Shown piece after piece: positions 8,431-16,399 of a stretch of 41,871 bases of DNA. This DNA comes from Bacteroidota bacterium (GTDB lineage Bacteria; Bacteroidota; Bacteroidia; Bacteroidales; JAAUTT01), in NCBI GenBank assembly GCA_020048915.1, contig JAIFLU010000009.1, positions 1 through 41,871 on the forward strand, written 5' to 3'. Each line of letters begins with the position of its first letter. Position 1 is the stretch's first letter. Below the pieces are notes generated by a model. It was not told the origin of the DNA. It searched no databases and saw nothing but the letters and a program-made list of their open reading frames with translations. A program made the position numbers and the translations under genes.

Positions 8431-9312
8431 TTATTTTTCGCAAATTTCTTTCAATTTGTTTAATGCTTGAGGCCAGGTATCTATAAAGAAAGCTTTAAAC
8501 TCTTCGTTGGTGTCTATATCTATCGAAAGTAGTGTCGTTCCAATGTTTTCAGCAAATGTATAGTTTTCGCAAAAACCAATCCAGTCCTCTACTTCGGGGC
8601 CTGATAATACTTCTATATTCCCTTGCACTAAGCCAATATACTCAATACTGATAAACTTGCCGGGAATATTTTCCCTGATTTTACCAACCATTCCTCCGGT
8701 GGCGCCATTCTGGTCCGTTCCCACAAACAAAATTTTTGACCCTTTTTCCCAAGATCCTTCAAAACGAGATGTTGAATTAAATACCTCTGTCCATTCGGAG
8801 TATGTTTTTTTGGCGATCATGGTTTGATATACTTTTTCAGCACTGGCATGAATGTTTATTTCGAAATGCATCTTTTCCGATTTCCCCGATACTTCCACAT
8901 ATTTTTTGAAATTATCTAAAATAGCCTGCCAGCCTGTTTGTTGTAATTCTGGAGTGTTTTCCTGTTCTGCTTCAAAAGTTTCGGTAACAGTTGTTTCATT
9001 TTCATTTGAATCGAAGGATATTTGCACTTCTCTATCATCGTCCAAGGTGTAGGCTATAACCTTATGCAATTCCACCTTGCTGTATTTGCCGGAAAAATCA
9101 AACCCGAAGCTGCCATCTTTGGCTTCCATACGCGACACGAATTTGCCTCCAACCCTTAAATCGTTTTCCGCGCTAGGGGCATGCCAGTCGTCAGATGCAT
9201 AGTTCCAATGTATAATGTGTTTAGGGTCTGTCCAAAATTCCCATACTTTCTTAACCGGAGCATGTACTATAGCTCGTACGGTAATAATTGCTTTTTCAGT
9301 TGTTGTTGCCAT
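8431..9312 (-). CDS. Duplicated SRPBCC (AHSA1-like) domain protein
   Basis: A 293-residue fusion of two START/Bet v1-like domains. The first (about 1-145) begins ITVRAIVHAPVKKVWEFWTD and contains GGKFVSRMEAKDGSFGFDFS. The second (about 147-293) begins FEINIHASAEKVYQTMIAKK and contains SRFEGSWEKGSKILFVG. Each half is the size of one AHSA1/SRPBCC domain, a cavity fold that binds hydrophobic ligands. Single-domain forms are the norm, so this is a two-domain version. It is the first gene of the leftward run and faces the GlxA-type regulator across 177 bp. On its own strand a TAnnTTTG-type -7 box (TATGTTTG, 9363-9356) lies 44 bp before the start. Confidence 0.85.
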   Translation of the reverse strand: MATTTEKAIITVRAIVHAPVKKVWEFWTDPKHIIHWNYASDDWHAPSAENDLRVGGKFVSRMEAKDGSFGFDFSGKYSKVELHKVIAYTLDDDREVQISFDSNENETTVTETFEAEQENTPELQQTGWQAILDNFKKYVEVSGKSEKMHFEINIHASAEKVYQTMIAKKTYSEWTEVFNSTSRFEGSWEKGSKILFVGTDQNGATGGMVGKIRENIPGKFISIEYIGLVQGNIEVLSGPEVEDWIGFCENYTFAENIGTTLLSIDIDTNEEFKAFFIDTWPQALNKLKEICEK

Positions 9313-9355
9313 AGTAATAATTTTTGATTATTAATAAAGATAAAATTCTATTATG

Positions 9356-9363
9356 CAAACATA
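9356..9363 (-). promoter_or_regulatory. Possible Bacteroidota -7 promoter box for the leftward VOC/SRPBCC run
   Basis: On the minus strand the octamer TATGTTTG fits the Bacteroidota -7 consensus TAnnTTTG and lies 44 bp upstream of the SRPBCC start. No TTTG at the ideal 19-21 bp upstream spacing was found; the nearest is about 27 bp away. This is a tentative assignment. Confidence 0.35.
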
Positions 9364-9489
9364 GATGCATTTATAAAAATAATTGATGTGCAAAAACGAC
9401 AAATGTGAGGCTATTTGCGACAACCTTATTTGTGAAATAATGTTTATAGAAATATTTATGAAATCATTTTTACAAATAACAATTTACAG

Positions 9490-10467
9490 ATGAAAAATGT
9501 TTCGATTCTTGTTCCTGAGAGTTCTGTAATGCAAGCCATTGCCGATCCGCGTTATTTGTTCTCGGCTGTTAACCAGTTTCTGACAGTCTCGGGTAAAGAT
9601 CCTTTATTCGATGTTAACCTGGTCGGTTTAAAGAAAGAAGTGAAACTGAACGACGGGCAATTCTCGGTGTTTCCTGATAAGCAATTGAAGGAGGTATGTC
9701 AAACCGATTTAGTGATAATCCCCGCCTTGTTTGGCGATATGAAAACTGCCATTTGTCTTAACCAAAAGTTTGTACCCTGGATTGTAGGGCAATACAATAA
9801 TGGAGCTGAAGTTGCTTCGCTGTGCGTTGGAGCATTTTTGCTGGCCTCTACTGGGTTACTTAATGGAAAGAAATGCTCTACTCATTGGGGATTTACAAAC
9901 GAGTTTCGCGAAATGTTTCCGGAGGTAGAAGTGGTCGACGGAAGCATAGTAACCGAAGAGAACAGAATTTATTCGAGCGGTGGGGCAAATTCGTATTGGA
10001 ATCTGTTGCTATATTTGGTAGAAAAATATACCGACAGGGAAACGGCCATTCTGGCTTCCAAATATTTTGCCATTGATATTGACCGGCATAGCCAATCGGT
10101 ATTTGCCATGTTTAAAGGGCAAAAAGAACATAAGGACGACGCGGTGCGAAAGGCTCAGGAATATATTGAAAATAACTATCATGAAAAAATTACGGTGGAT
10201 GAACTGGCCGATACTTTTGGAGTAGGCCGCCGAACCTTTGAACGCAGGTTTAAAGTGGCCACTAATAATTCGGTGTTGGAATATATGCAGCGCATAAAAA
10301 TGGAAACTGCAAAGCGGAGCTTTGAAAACAGCCGCAAGAATATTAACGAAGTAATGCTGGATGTTGGTTACACCGATACCAAAGCATTCCGCACCATTTT
10401 TAAAAAGGTAACCGGCCTAACCCCCATTGAATACCGTAACAAGTATAGTAAGCAGCTTACTACCTAA
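9490..10467 (+). CDS. GlxA-family transcriptional regulator (DJ-1/PfpI domain + AraC HTH)
   Basis: A 325-residue regulator. Residues ~1-195 form a DJ-1/PfpI-like domain with the nucleophile-elbow segment SLCVGAFLLASTG (Cys 112) and KKCSTHW (His 132), as in GlxA/FtrA-type regulators, where it senses a ligand and usually lacks catalysis. Residues ~217-320 hold the AraC DNA-binding domain: first helix-turn-helix VDELADTFGVGRRTFERRF (~236-254), then INEVMLDVGYTDTKAFRTIF and the TGLTPIEYRNKY signature. It is divergent from the leftward SRPBCC/VOC/DoxX run, and this arrangement is typical of a regulator controlling its neighbours. The inducing ligand is unknown. Confidence 0.9.
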   Translation: MKNVSILVPESSVMQAIADPRYLFSAVNQFLTVSGKDPLFDVNLVGLKKEVKLNDGQFSVFPDKQLKEVCQTDLVIIPALFGDMKTAICLNQKFVPWIVGQYNNGAEVASLCVGAFLLASTGLLNGKKCSTHWGFTNEFREMFPEVEVVDGSIVTEENRIYSSGGANSYWNLLLYLVEKYTDRETAILASKYFAIDIDRHSQSVFAMFKGQKEHKDDAVRKAQEYIENNYHEKITVDELADTFGVGRRTFERRFKVATNNSVLEYMQRIKMETAKRSFENSRKNINEVMLDVGYTDTKAFRTIFKKVTGLTPIEYRNKYSKQLTT

Positions 10468-10531
10468 TACTTAATATAAGAATTGGAAGTAACAATTAGA
10501 ATTTTAACAATTTGCAAAATGATTTTAAATG

Positions 10532-10939
10532 TCATAGGCGGGTATGAACAATGAGCTTATACAGCATAAAGCAAAATCCACCTGTAAGAAAAGTAGCAAT
10601 TATGTCCCAAAAATCTATTGGTTTACCAAGCAACGGATGGGCAATTTCATATAAGGCAACGCTAATTGTAACTGTCGTAATTAAAAAATAATGTTGCGTT
10701 CTCTCCCGACCAATAAGCCCGATAAAAAAGAATATGGTTGCCATGGTTCCCAAGGAATTTCCCAGTGTATCGGCAATATGCCAATCGTTTATATTATTCG
10801 AATAAATATACGGCCGGTAATAAGGTCGGGCAATAAATTCATAAATTAACAATGCTGCTAATCCAATAGACAGGTTAATAACCCTTTCTTTCGAAAATCG
10901 CCAGTTAATAATTTCTTCTTTTAATTCCTGAAGAGTCAT
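10532..10939 (-). CDS. Small polytopic membrane protein, unknown function
   Basis: A 135-residue protein with about four hydrophobic segments: VINLSIGLAALLIYEFIA (~20-37), LGTMATIFFFIGLIG (~63-77), YFLITTVTISVALYEIA (~84-100) and IIATFLTGGFCFMLYKLIV (~113-131). A conserved-looking loop with RPYYRPYIYSNNINDWHIAD joins the first two. I do not recognise a named family. The gene is convergent with the GlxA-type regulator and separated from the PHP gene by about 180 bp, so nothing in the context suggests a role. Confidence 0.65.
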   Translation of the reverse strand: MTLQELKEEIINWRFSKERVINLSIGLAALLIYEFIARPYYRPYIYSNNINDWHIADTLGNSLGTMATIFFFIGLIGRERTQHYFLITTVTISVALYEIAHPLLGKPIDFWDIIATFLTGGFCFMLYKLIVHTRL

Positions 10940-11122
10940 CTAATTGAATTATTAAATAAGAAAGTAAAATGTTTGATTTTCTCCAAGCAACTTCTTACTG
11001 AAGCTGTAACCTATGCACAATGGAATTTAGCACAAAGGTTAAGAGCATTAAAATTTCAATATTTGAAACGTATTTCAAAAAAATTAACAAAAGCATAATC
11101 GCTTTTATTAAACCCTTTTAGA

Positions 11123-11923
11123 TTATTTTCTCCCCGGAACATAAAAATCGTCCTCTTTCAAATTGCACTTTTTAGCAACTGCTTTGCAATATGCCAGTCG
11201 ACCTGCATTAGAATTGCGGGAGTCTGATCCAAAGGTGAATTTTAATCCTTGTTCTTTGGCCATCAAAATAAATTTTTCGTGCGGAGTATGCGCCATATCG
11301 TTTATTTCCAAAGCAATATTACGGGCTTTAGCGGCGGATATTATTTGCTGCATGCGCTTCTCGGTCCATAAAGTATAATAGTCCCGGGCAATGCATACCG
11401 GCAGAAACAGTGGCCATCCGAAGATATTAATAGGTTCTGTTTGCAGAATATTCAAGCTGTGTTTCATATACATTTCCATAAAAGCTTCGGTATCTTCCAC
11501 GTATGTTTCCAATCGATAAATGCGCTCATAATCTCCATTTTCAATCGGAATAGTTTGGGGATCCATAAGCACATAATCGAGTTTTTTGATCACTTCGGGT
11601 GAAAAATTTGAAGCCCAGTTTGGAGTCATTGGCTGTAAGCCAACATAAACGGGATATTTCCTTAGGTTTTCGATATACCTGTTCAGGTCGGCATCATCTT
11701 TAATTGCCCATACTGCGGGGTGTTCCACAATACCGAATTTTACTTTTCTTTTTTCGGCGATCTCCATAATCTGCTCCATGGTAAACATGTCGGTGGTATG
11801 GACATGCAAATCCATAAGCGGGAAATCGTTTTTACCAAAAGTGTTACTATTACCTAAAAGTGGAGCTGTAACTAACATTCCGCTAGCCAGGCCAGCATTC
11901 TTAACAAAAGTTCGTCGTTGCAT
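11123..11923 (-). CDS. Exported PHP-domain metal-dependent hydrolase-like protein
   Basis: The ATG at 11923 is preferred over a start 24 bp upstream because it places a twin-arginine-like leader at the N terminus (MQRRTFVKNAGLASGMLVTA). The product is 266 residues. Metal-binding motifs of the polymerase and histidinol phosphatase (PHP) superfamily are visible: DLHVHT with His 40 and His 42, IVEHP with Glu 67 and His 68, ALEIND in the middle and TFGSDSRN near the end. The family cleaves phosphoesters with two or three metal ions. The Tat-like leader suggests the folded protein is exported with its metals in place. The substrate is unknown, and no partner gene lies nearby. Confidence 0.75.
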   Translation of the reverse strand: MQRRTFVKNAGLASGMLVTAPLLGNSNTFGKNDFPLMDLHVHTTDMFTMEQIMEIAEKRKVKFGIVEHPAVWAIKDDADLNRYIENLRKYPVYVGLQPMTPNWASNFSPEVIKKLDYVLMDPQTIPIENGDYERIYRLETYVEDTEAFMEMYMKHSLNILQTEPINIFGWPLFLPVCIARDYYTLWTEKRMQQIISAAKARNIALEINDMAHTPHEKFILMAKEQGLKFTFGSDSRNSNAGRLAYCKAVAKKCNLKEDDFYVPGRK

Positions 11924-11947
11924 AATCTGAAATTTTTGGTCGGTCAA

Positions 11948-12427
11948 CTATCTGAATAAATATAATTTAAGTAATTGTTTGAATAATTATATGCTAAATA
12001 GATTATAAGAAATCAAATTTAGAAGCGTGAATCTTCCTTTACTCAAAATCCAAAATACTAAATCCTTTAAGCCGGGTCCGCCCTATGCAATTTATGGTTG
12101 TTTTATTAACTATCCGGGTACTTTTCAAAATTCTTTATAAAGCAGGAGTGAGAAATGGTAAATTAAGTGTTCTTTTTGATGTGAATAATACTATTTATTC
12201 TCATTTTAAATAACTTACCATTCATTAAAAACACCACTTTTAAATTGTTATTAATTTCACAATGTTATAAATTTATTCCGCCTTTCAACTTCCAACTATT
12301 ATCAATTGCCTTAAAAGTTCAAAGTAAAAAGCTCGAAGCAAAACAGTCCTTGAGCTTTCTACTTTCGCCTTCTTCTATATTTCTTCTTCGGTATTTTTGG
12401 ATTTCTTTCACCTATAACCATTGCATT
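11948..12427. other. Intergenic region upstream of the hydrogenase locus
   Basis: AT-rich divergent intergenic DNA of about 500 bp. It contains an imperfect inverted repeat with arms aaatggtaaatta (near 12153) and taacttaccattc (near 12210). The arms are about 45 bp apart and could be an operator or RNA structure in the hydrogenase leader. An open frame with a start at 12245 runs into the NuoE-like gene, but its first 61 codons look non-coding. Confidence 0.4.
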
Positions 12428-12937
12428 ATGGAAACTGCTAACAAAACCGGCATCCAATCATCTGCAACAGATGAGGAAATTATCCAGCATCTCGATCGTG
12501 TTATTCAGGAGAGCCGGGAAAAACCGGGAGCATTGATCCCTTTATTACAACTTACCCAAAAAATGTATGGGTATCTGCCCGAAGCAGCTATCAAAAAAAT
12601 AAGCCGTGAACTAAAAATTCCCTTCAGCGAAGTTGCCGGTATTGTTGGGTTCTATTCGTTCTTTTCAACAGTTCCGAAGGGACGCAACGTTGTGCGTGTT
12701 TGTCAGGGTACCGCCTGCTACGTGCGGGGAGGAAATGAAGTACTCTCTGCCATGAAAAATGAACTAAAAATTGGAGTTGGAGAAACTACCAAAGATCGCG
12801 AATTCTCGCTCGAAGTAGGGCGATGCTTTGGTGCCTGCGGACTTGCACCGGTAGTAATGATAAATAACGATGTTATTCAGCGCGTAAAACCTTCAAAAAT
12901 TGCGGAGTCGTTAAAAGTATACAGGGTTAAGCCTTAA
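12428..12937 (+). CDS. NuoE-like [2Fe-2S] subunit of NAD-linked [FeFe]-hydrogenase
   Basis: I place the start at the ATG at 12428, where family similarity begins; the product is 169 residues, the usual NuoE/HndA/HydC length. The N-terminal helical part (DEEIIQHLDRVIQESREKPG) leads into the thioredoxin-like domain. Four cysteines that bind a [2Fe-2S] cluster are present: Cys 92 and Cys 97 in CQGTAC, Cys 133 and Cys 137 in CFGAC. In multimeric hydrogenases this subunit passes electrons to or from the NuoF-like flavin subunit. The NuoF-GltD fusion begins 125 bp downstream and the catalytic subunit follows, so the three form one locus. It belongs with a hydrogenase and not complex I because no other nuo genes are present. 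Confidence 0.9.
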   Translation: METANKTGIQSSATDEEIIQHLDRVIQESREKPGALIPLLQLTQKMYGYLPEAAIKKISRELKIPFSEVAGIVGFYSFFSTVPKGRNVVRVCQGTACYVRGGNEVLSAMKNELKIGVGETTKDREFSLEVGRCFGACGLAPVVMINNDVIQRVKPSKIAESLKVYRVKP

Positions 12938-13062
12938 ATCGCCAAACCAATAACAATTCAAGAAAAGCTAACCCGAGCATAGCTGCCCTCAATTACCTTA
13001 GAAGGTTTCAATAGATAGCTACCTGATGAATAGCAAAATACTAACTTTTGATTCGTATTACT

Positions 13063-16000
13063 ATGAAAAGCACTTCTACCCCAACAATTTCTTCCTCTGC
13101 CGATCTGGAGAAAATTTTTTCTATTCAAACCAGAAGAAAAAAAAGTGACGAAACCAACGAAAAGATTCTTGTTTGTATGGGTGGAGGATGCCTGGCTTCA
13201 GGCTCTAAAAAAATTAAAGAACGATTTGAAAGTTGCCTGAAGGCCCGAAAACTAGATTCCACAATAAAGGTTATCGGTACGGGTTGTTTGGGACCATGCT
13301 CACATGGACCAGTGGTGGTCATGGGTCGTGATAAGGTATTTTATCATCACATTAACGAAGACGATGTGGAAGAAATTATTGACCAGCACATTGAAAAGAA
13401 TATCGTAGTAGAGCACCTTGCCTATCGGGAGGATGTTGATAGCAAACCCATTCCAGTTATAACCGATATTGCATTTTTCAAACGTCAAACAAAGATTGTA
13501 CTTCGCAATTGCGGTGAAATTGATCCATATAGTATCAACGATTATATTGGCAACCAAGGTTATTTCAGTTTGGCAAAAGCATTAAACAGCATGTCTTCTT
13601 CTGAAATAATCAAAGAACTCGAAAAATCGGGATTACGGGGTCGCGGCGGTGCCGGATTCCTTACCTGGAAAAAGTGGAATCTGGCGCAGCAAAGCACTTC
13701 ACCCAAAAAATATATCCTCTGCAATGCCGATGAAGGGGATCCGGGAGCTTATATGGACCGCAGCGTTTTGGAAGGAGATCCGCACAGTATAATTGAAGGC
13801 ATGGCTATTGGGGCATATGCTGTGGGTGCAGATGAAGGCTATGTATATGTTCGCGCTGAATATCCGCTTGCGGTGGAACGATTGCAACATGCCATTGATG
13901 CTGCCAAATCGTACGGACTTTTAGGTGAAAATATCCTCGGTTCGGGTTTTAATTTCAATCTCGAAATTCGGATGGGCTCCGGAGCCTTTGTCTGCGGAGA
14001 AGAAACTGCACTCATTGCGTCCATTGAAAGCAAACGGGGAGAACCGCGTCCCCGTCCTCCATACCCAGCTCAAAAAGGATTATGGGGGAAACCCACTGTA
14101 CTTAATAATGTGGAAACTTTTGCCAACATCGCTCCCATCATCCTAAATGGAGGAGAATGGTTTGCATCATTCGGAACCGAAAAGAGCAAAGGTACCAAAG
14201 TATTTGCGCTGGCAGGCTCTATACATAATTCGGGATTGGTAGAAGTTCCCATTGGAACAACCCTGGGAGATTTAATTTACGATATCGGCGGTGGAACCGC
14301 TACCGGAAAACCTTTTAAAGCAGCTCAAATTGGAGGACCTTCGGGAGGATGCATTCCAAAACAACATTTGAATGTTCCGCTGGATTATGAATCGTTGAAT
14401 GAGTTGGGGGCCATAATGGGATCAGGAGGGTTGATTGTTATGGACGACGACTCGTGTATGGTTGATGTAGCACGATTTTTTCTCGAATTTGTACAGGAGG
14501 AATCGTGTGGAAAATGCGCGCCATGCCGTGTAGGAACAAAAAGGATGCTGGAGATTTTGCAACGTATTTGCGAAGGGAAAGGCAAAATAAGTGATCTTGA
14601 TAAGCTTGTCGAACTGGGAACGGAGATTCAGCGGACAGCACTTTGTGGATTGAGCCATTCGGCACCCAATGCTGTTTTATCCACCCTTCGTTACTTTAGA
14701 AATGAGTATGAGTCACATATTATCTCGAAACACTGTGAAGCGGGAGTGTGCCATGAGCTTGTAAGGGCGCCATGCCAAAGCAGTTGTCCGGCCAGTGTGG
14801 ATGTACCGGGATTTATTTCGCTGGTAGGCGAAAAAAGGTATGCTGAAGCCCTGAAACTTCATCGGGAACGTAATCCATTCGCAGCGGTGTGTGCAAGGGT
14901 TTGCTTCCATACATGCGAGGAAAAATGCCGACGGTCTGCCCTCGATGAACCTGTCACTATCCGAGCAGTGAAACGCTTCATGGTCGATCAGGAAATTACG
15001 ATACAAGTTCCTGAAGTGCTTGATAATGCCGAAAATGCCAAACGAAAAATTGCTATTGTTGGAGCGGGGCCTTCCGGACTATCATGTGCTTACTTTTTGG
15101 CCAGGTTAGGATACCGACCCCAGGTATTTGAAGCCGAACAGCGACCAGGTGGAATGCTGGTACAAACCATCCCCGCCTATCGACTGCCAAGGGAAGTACT
15201 GGCTCGCGAAATACGTATGATTGAAGGTATGGGGGTTACCATAGAAACCGGATTGCAACTTGGAAAAGATTTTACCCTGAATGAACTTAGGGAAAAAGGT
15301 TACGAGGCCATTTTTATTGGCATTGGCACCCCTCACGGTTTGTCTCTCAACCTTCCGGGAGTGGATGCCGAAGGGGTTGTAGATGCTTTGTTATTTTTGA
15401 AAACATATAATCTTCGCGGATCGGTTCCTGTAAAAAAGAGAATTGTGGTGGTAGGTGGTGGTAATGCAGCTATTGACGCCGCCCGGACTGCAATACGGTT
15501 AGGGGCAGAAGAAGTACGAGTCATCTATCGCCGCACTCAGGATGAAATGCCCGCTTATGCTGAAGAAATTGACCAGGCCATGGAAGAAGGTATTATTCTG
15601 CACACCCTTACTAACCCTATCGAGATTCTTAGTATGGACGGAAAAGTAACAGGAGTAAAATGCAGTTTGATGCGTTTGGGAGCTTTTGATTCCAGTGGGC
15701 GGCGGCGGCCCGAAATGCAGGAAAAGGTATTCGTTCTGGAAGCGGAACAGGTAATCATGGCTATTGGGCAAACGCTTAACTTTAATGCTATTTTTAACGG
15801 ACTGGCTATTGAAACCACCAATAAGGACACCGTGATTAAGACAGATCCTGTATCGGGACAAACGTCCATTCCTTGGATTTTTGCTGGTGGAGATGCTGCC
15901 ACAGGACCATTAACGGTAATTGAAGCCGTTGCAGGTGGAGAAAGGGCAGCCGTAGGAATCGATGAGTTTCTGACCGGGAGTTCCCATGCCTTTTGGAGGA

Positions 16001-16188
16001 TTGATAAAAAAACGGATACGTTTTTTGATCCGGAAGCAGATCCAATTCTTATGCCCCGACAAAAGCTTGGACTTCTTTCTGCGGAACGCCGAAAGCATAG
16101 TTTCGACGAAGTAGAACAAGTGTGGATAGAAAGCGAGGCCATACGGCAATCGAAAAGGTGCTTACGGTGCGATTATGGAAAATCGTAG
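13063..16188 (+). CDS. NuoF-GltD fusion: NAD(P)-binding flavin subunit of a putative electron-bifurcating hydrogenase
   Basis: A 1041-residue protein starting at the ATG at 13063 (a TTG 15 bp upstream is less likely). Domains in order: thioredoxin-like [2Fe-2S] ferredoxin with Cys 38, 43, 75 and 79; NuoF FMN/NADH domain with GLRGRGGAGF at 190-199 and NADEGDPGAYMDR at 221-233; SLBB region; NuoF [4Fe-4S] site with Cys 482, 485, 488 and 528. A GltD/NfnB-like module follows, with eight cysteines for two clusters (558, 563, 571, 575, 610, 614, 618, 622), an FAD motif GAGPSG at 667-672, an NAD(P)H motif GGGNAAID near 798, AGGDA at 941-945 and a final CLRC. HydB and HndC proteins normally end in a 2x[4Fe-4S] ferredoxin domain, which the GltD-like module replaces here. 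I infer a hydrogenase that can exchange electrons with both NADH and NADPH or ferredoxin. Confidence 0.9.
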   Translation: MKSTSTPTISSSADLEKIFSIQTRRKKSDETNEKILVCMGGGCLASGSKKIKERFESCLKARKLDSTIKVIGTGCLGPCSHGPVVVMGRDKVFYHHINEDDVEEIIDQHIEKNIVVEHLAYREDVDSKPIPVITDIAFFKRQTKIVLRNCGEIDPYSINDYIGNQGYFSLAKALNSMSSSEIIKELEKSGLRGRGGAGFLTWKKWNLAQQSTSPKKYILCNADEGDPGAYMDRSVLEGDPHSIIEGMAIGAYAVGADEGYVYVRAEYPLAVERLQHAIDAAKSYGLLGENILGSGFNFNLEIRMGSGAFVCGEETALIASIESKRGEPRPRPPYPAQKGLWGKPTVLNNVETFANIAPIILNGGEWFASFGTEKSKGTKVFALAGSIHNSGLVEVPIGTTLGDLIYDIGGGTATGKPFKAAQIGGPSGGCIPKQHLNVPLDYESLNELGAIMGSGGLIVMDDDSCMVDVARFFLEFVQEESCGKCAPCRVGTKRMLEILQRICEGKGKISDLDKLVELGTEIQRTALCGLSHSAPNAVLSTLRYFRNEYESHIISKHCEAGVCHELVRAPCQSSCPASVDVPGFISLVGEKRYAEALKLHRERNPFAAVCARVCFHTCEEKCRRSALDEPVTIRAVKRFMVDQEITIQVPEVLDNAENAKRKIAIVGAGPSGLSCAYFLARLGYRPQVFEAEQRPGGMLVQTIPAYRLPREVLAREIRMIEGMGVTIETGLQLGKDFTLNELREKGYEAIFIGIGTPHGLSLNLPGVDAEGVVDALLFLKTYNLRGSVPVKKRIVVVGGGNAAIDAARTAIRLGAEEVRVIYRRTQDEMPAYAEEIDQAMEEGIILHTLTNPIEILSMDGKVTGVKCSLMRLGAFDSSGRRRPEMQEKVFVLEAEQVIMAIGQTLNFNAIFNGLAIETTNKDTVIKTDPVSGQTSIPWIFAGGDAATGPLTVIEAVAGGERAAVGIDEFLTGSSHAFWRIDKKTDTFFDPEADPILMPRQKLGLLSAERRKHSFDEVEQVWIESEAIRQSKRCLRCDYGKS

Positions 16189-16399
16189 GAGACTAATTCT
16201 GTTTCAATTACATATAACTAATTATAAAAAAAATTAAAGCATTGGCACGCATTTGTTACGCTCACTTTTATTTACTCCATGCGTTGCAAACGTACGCCAG
16301 TTTCGTGTTTGCTATATAATATTATATACGATTGTCGGGCAAATCGAAGTCTGCAATTTATTTAATAACGATGCTGTTCAATTTACAAAATTTTACACT

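Noticed and set aside
12245-12427. N-terminal extension of the NuoE-like gene
   Set aside because: Similarity to NuoE/HndA begins at the ATG at 12428; the extension looks like translated intergenic DNA.
16253-16399. N-terminal extension of HydA
   Set aside because: The [2Fe-2S] domain of the family begins at MITLSINN (16400); the 49 extra residues have no family match.
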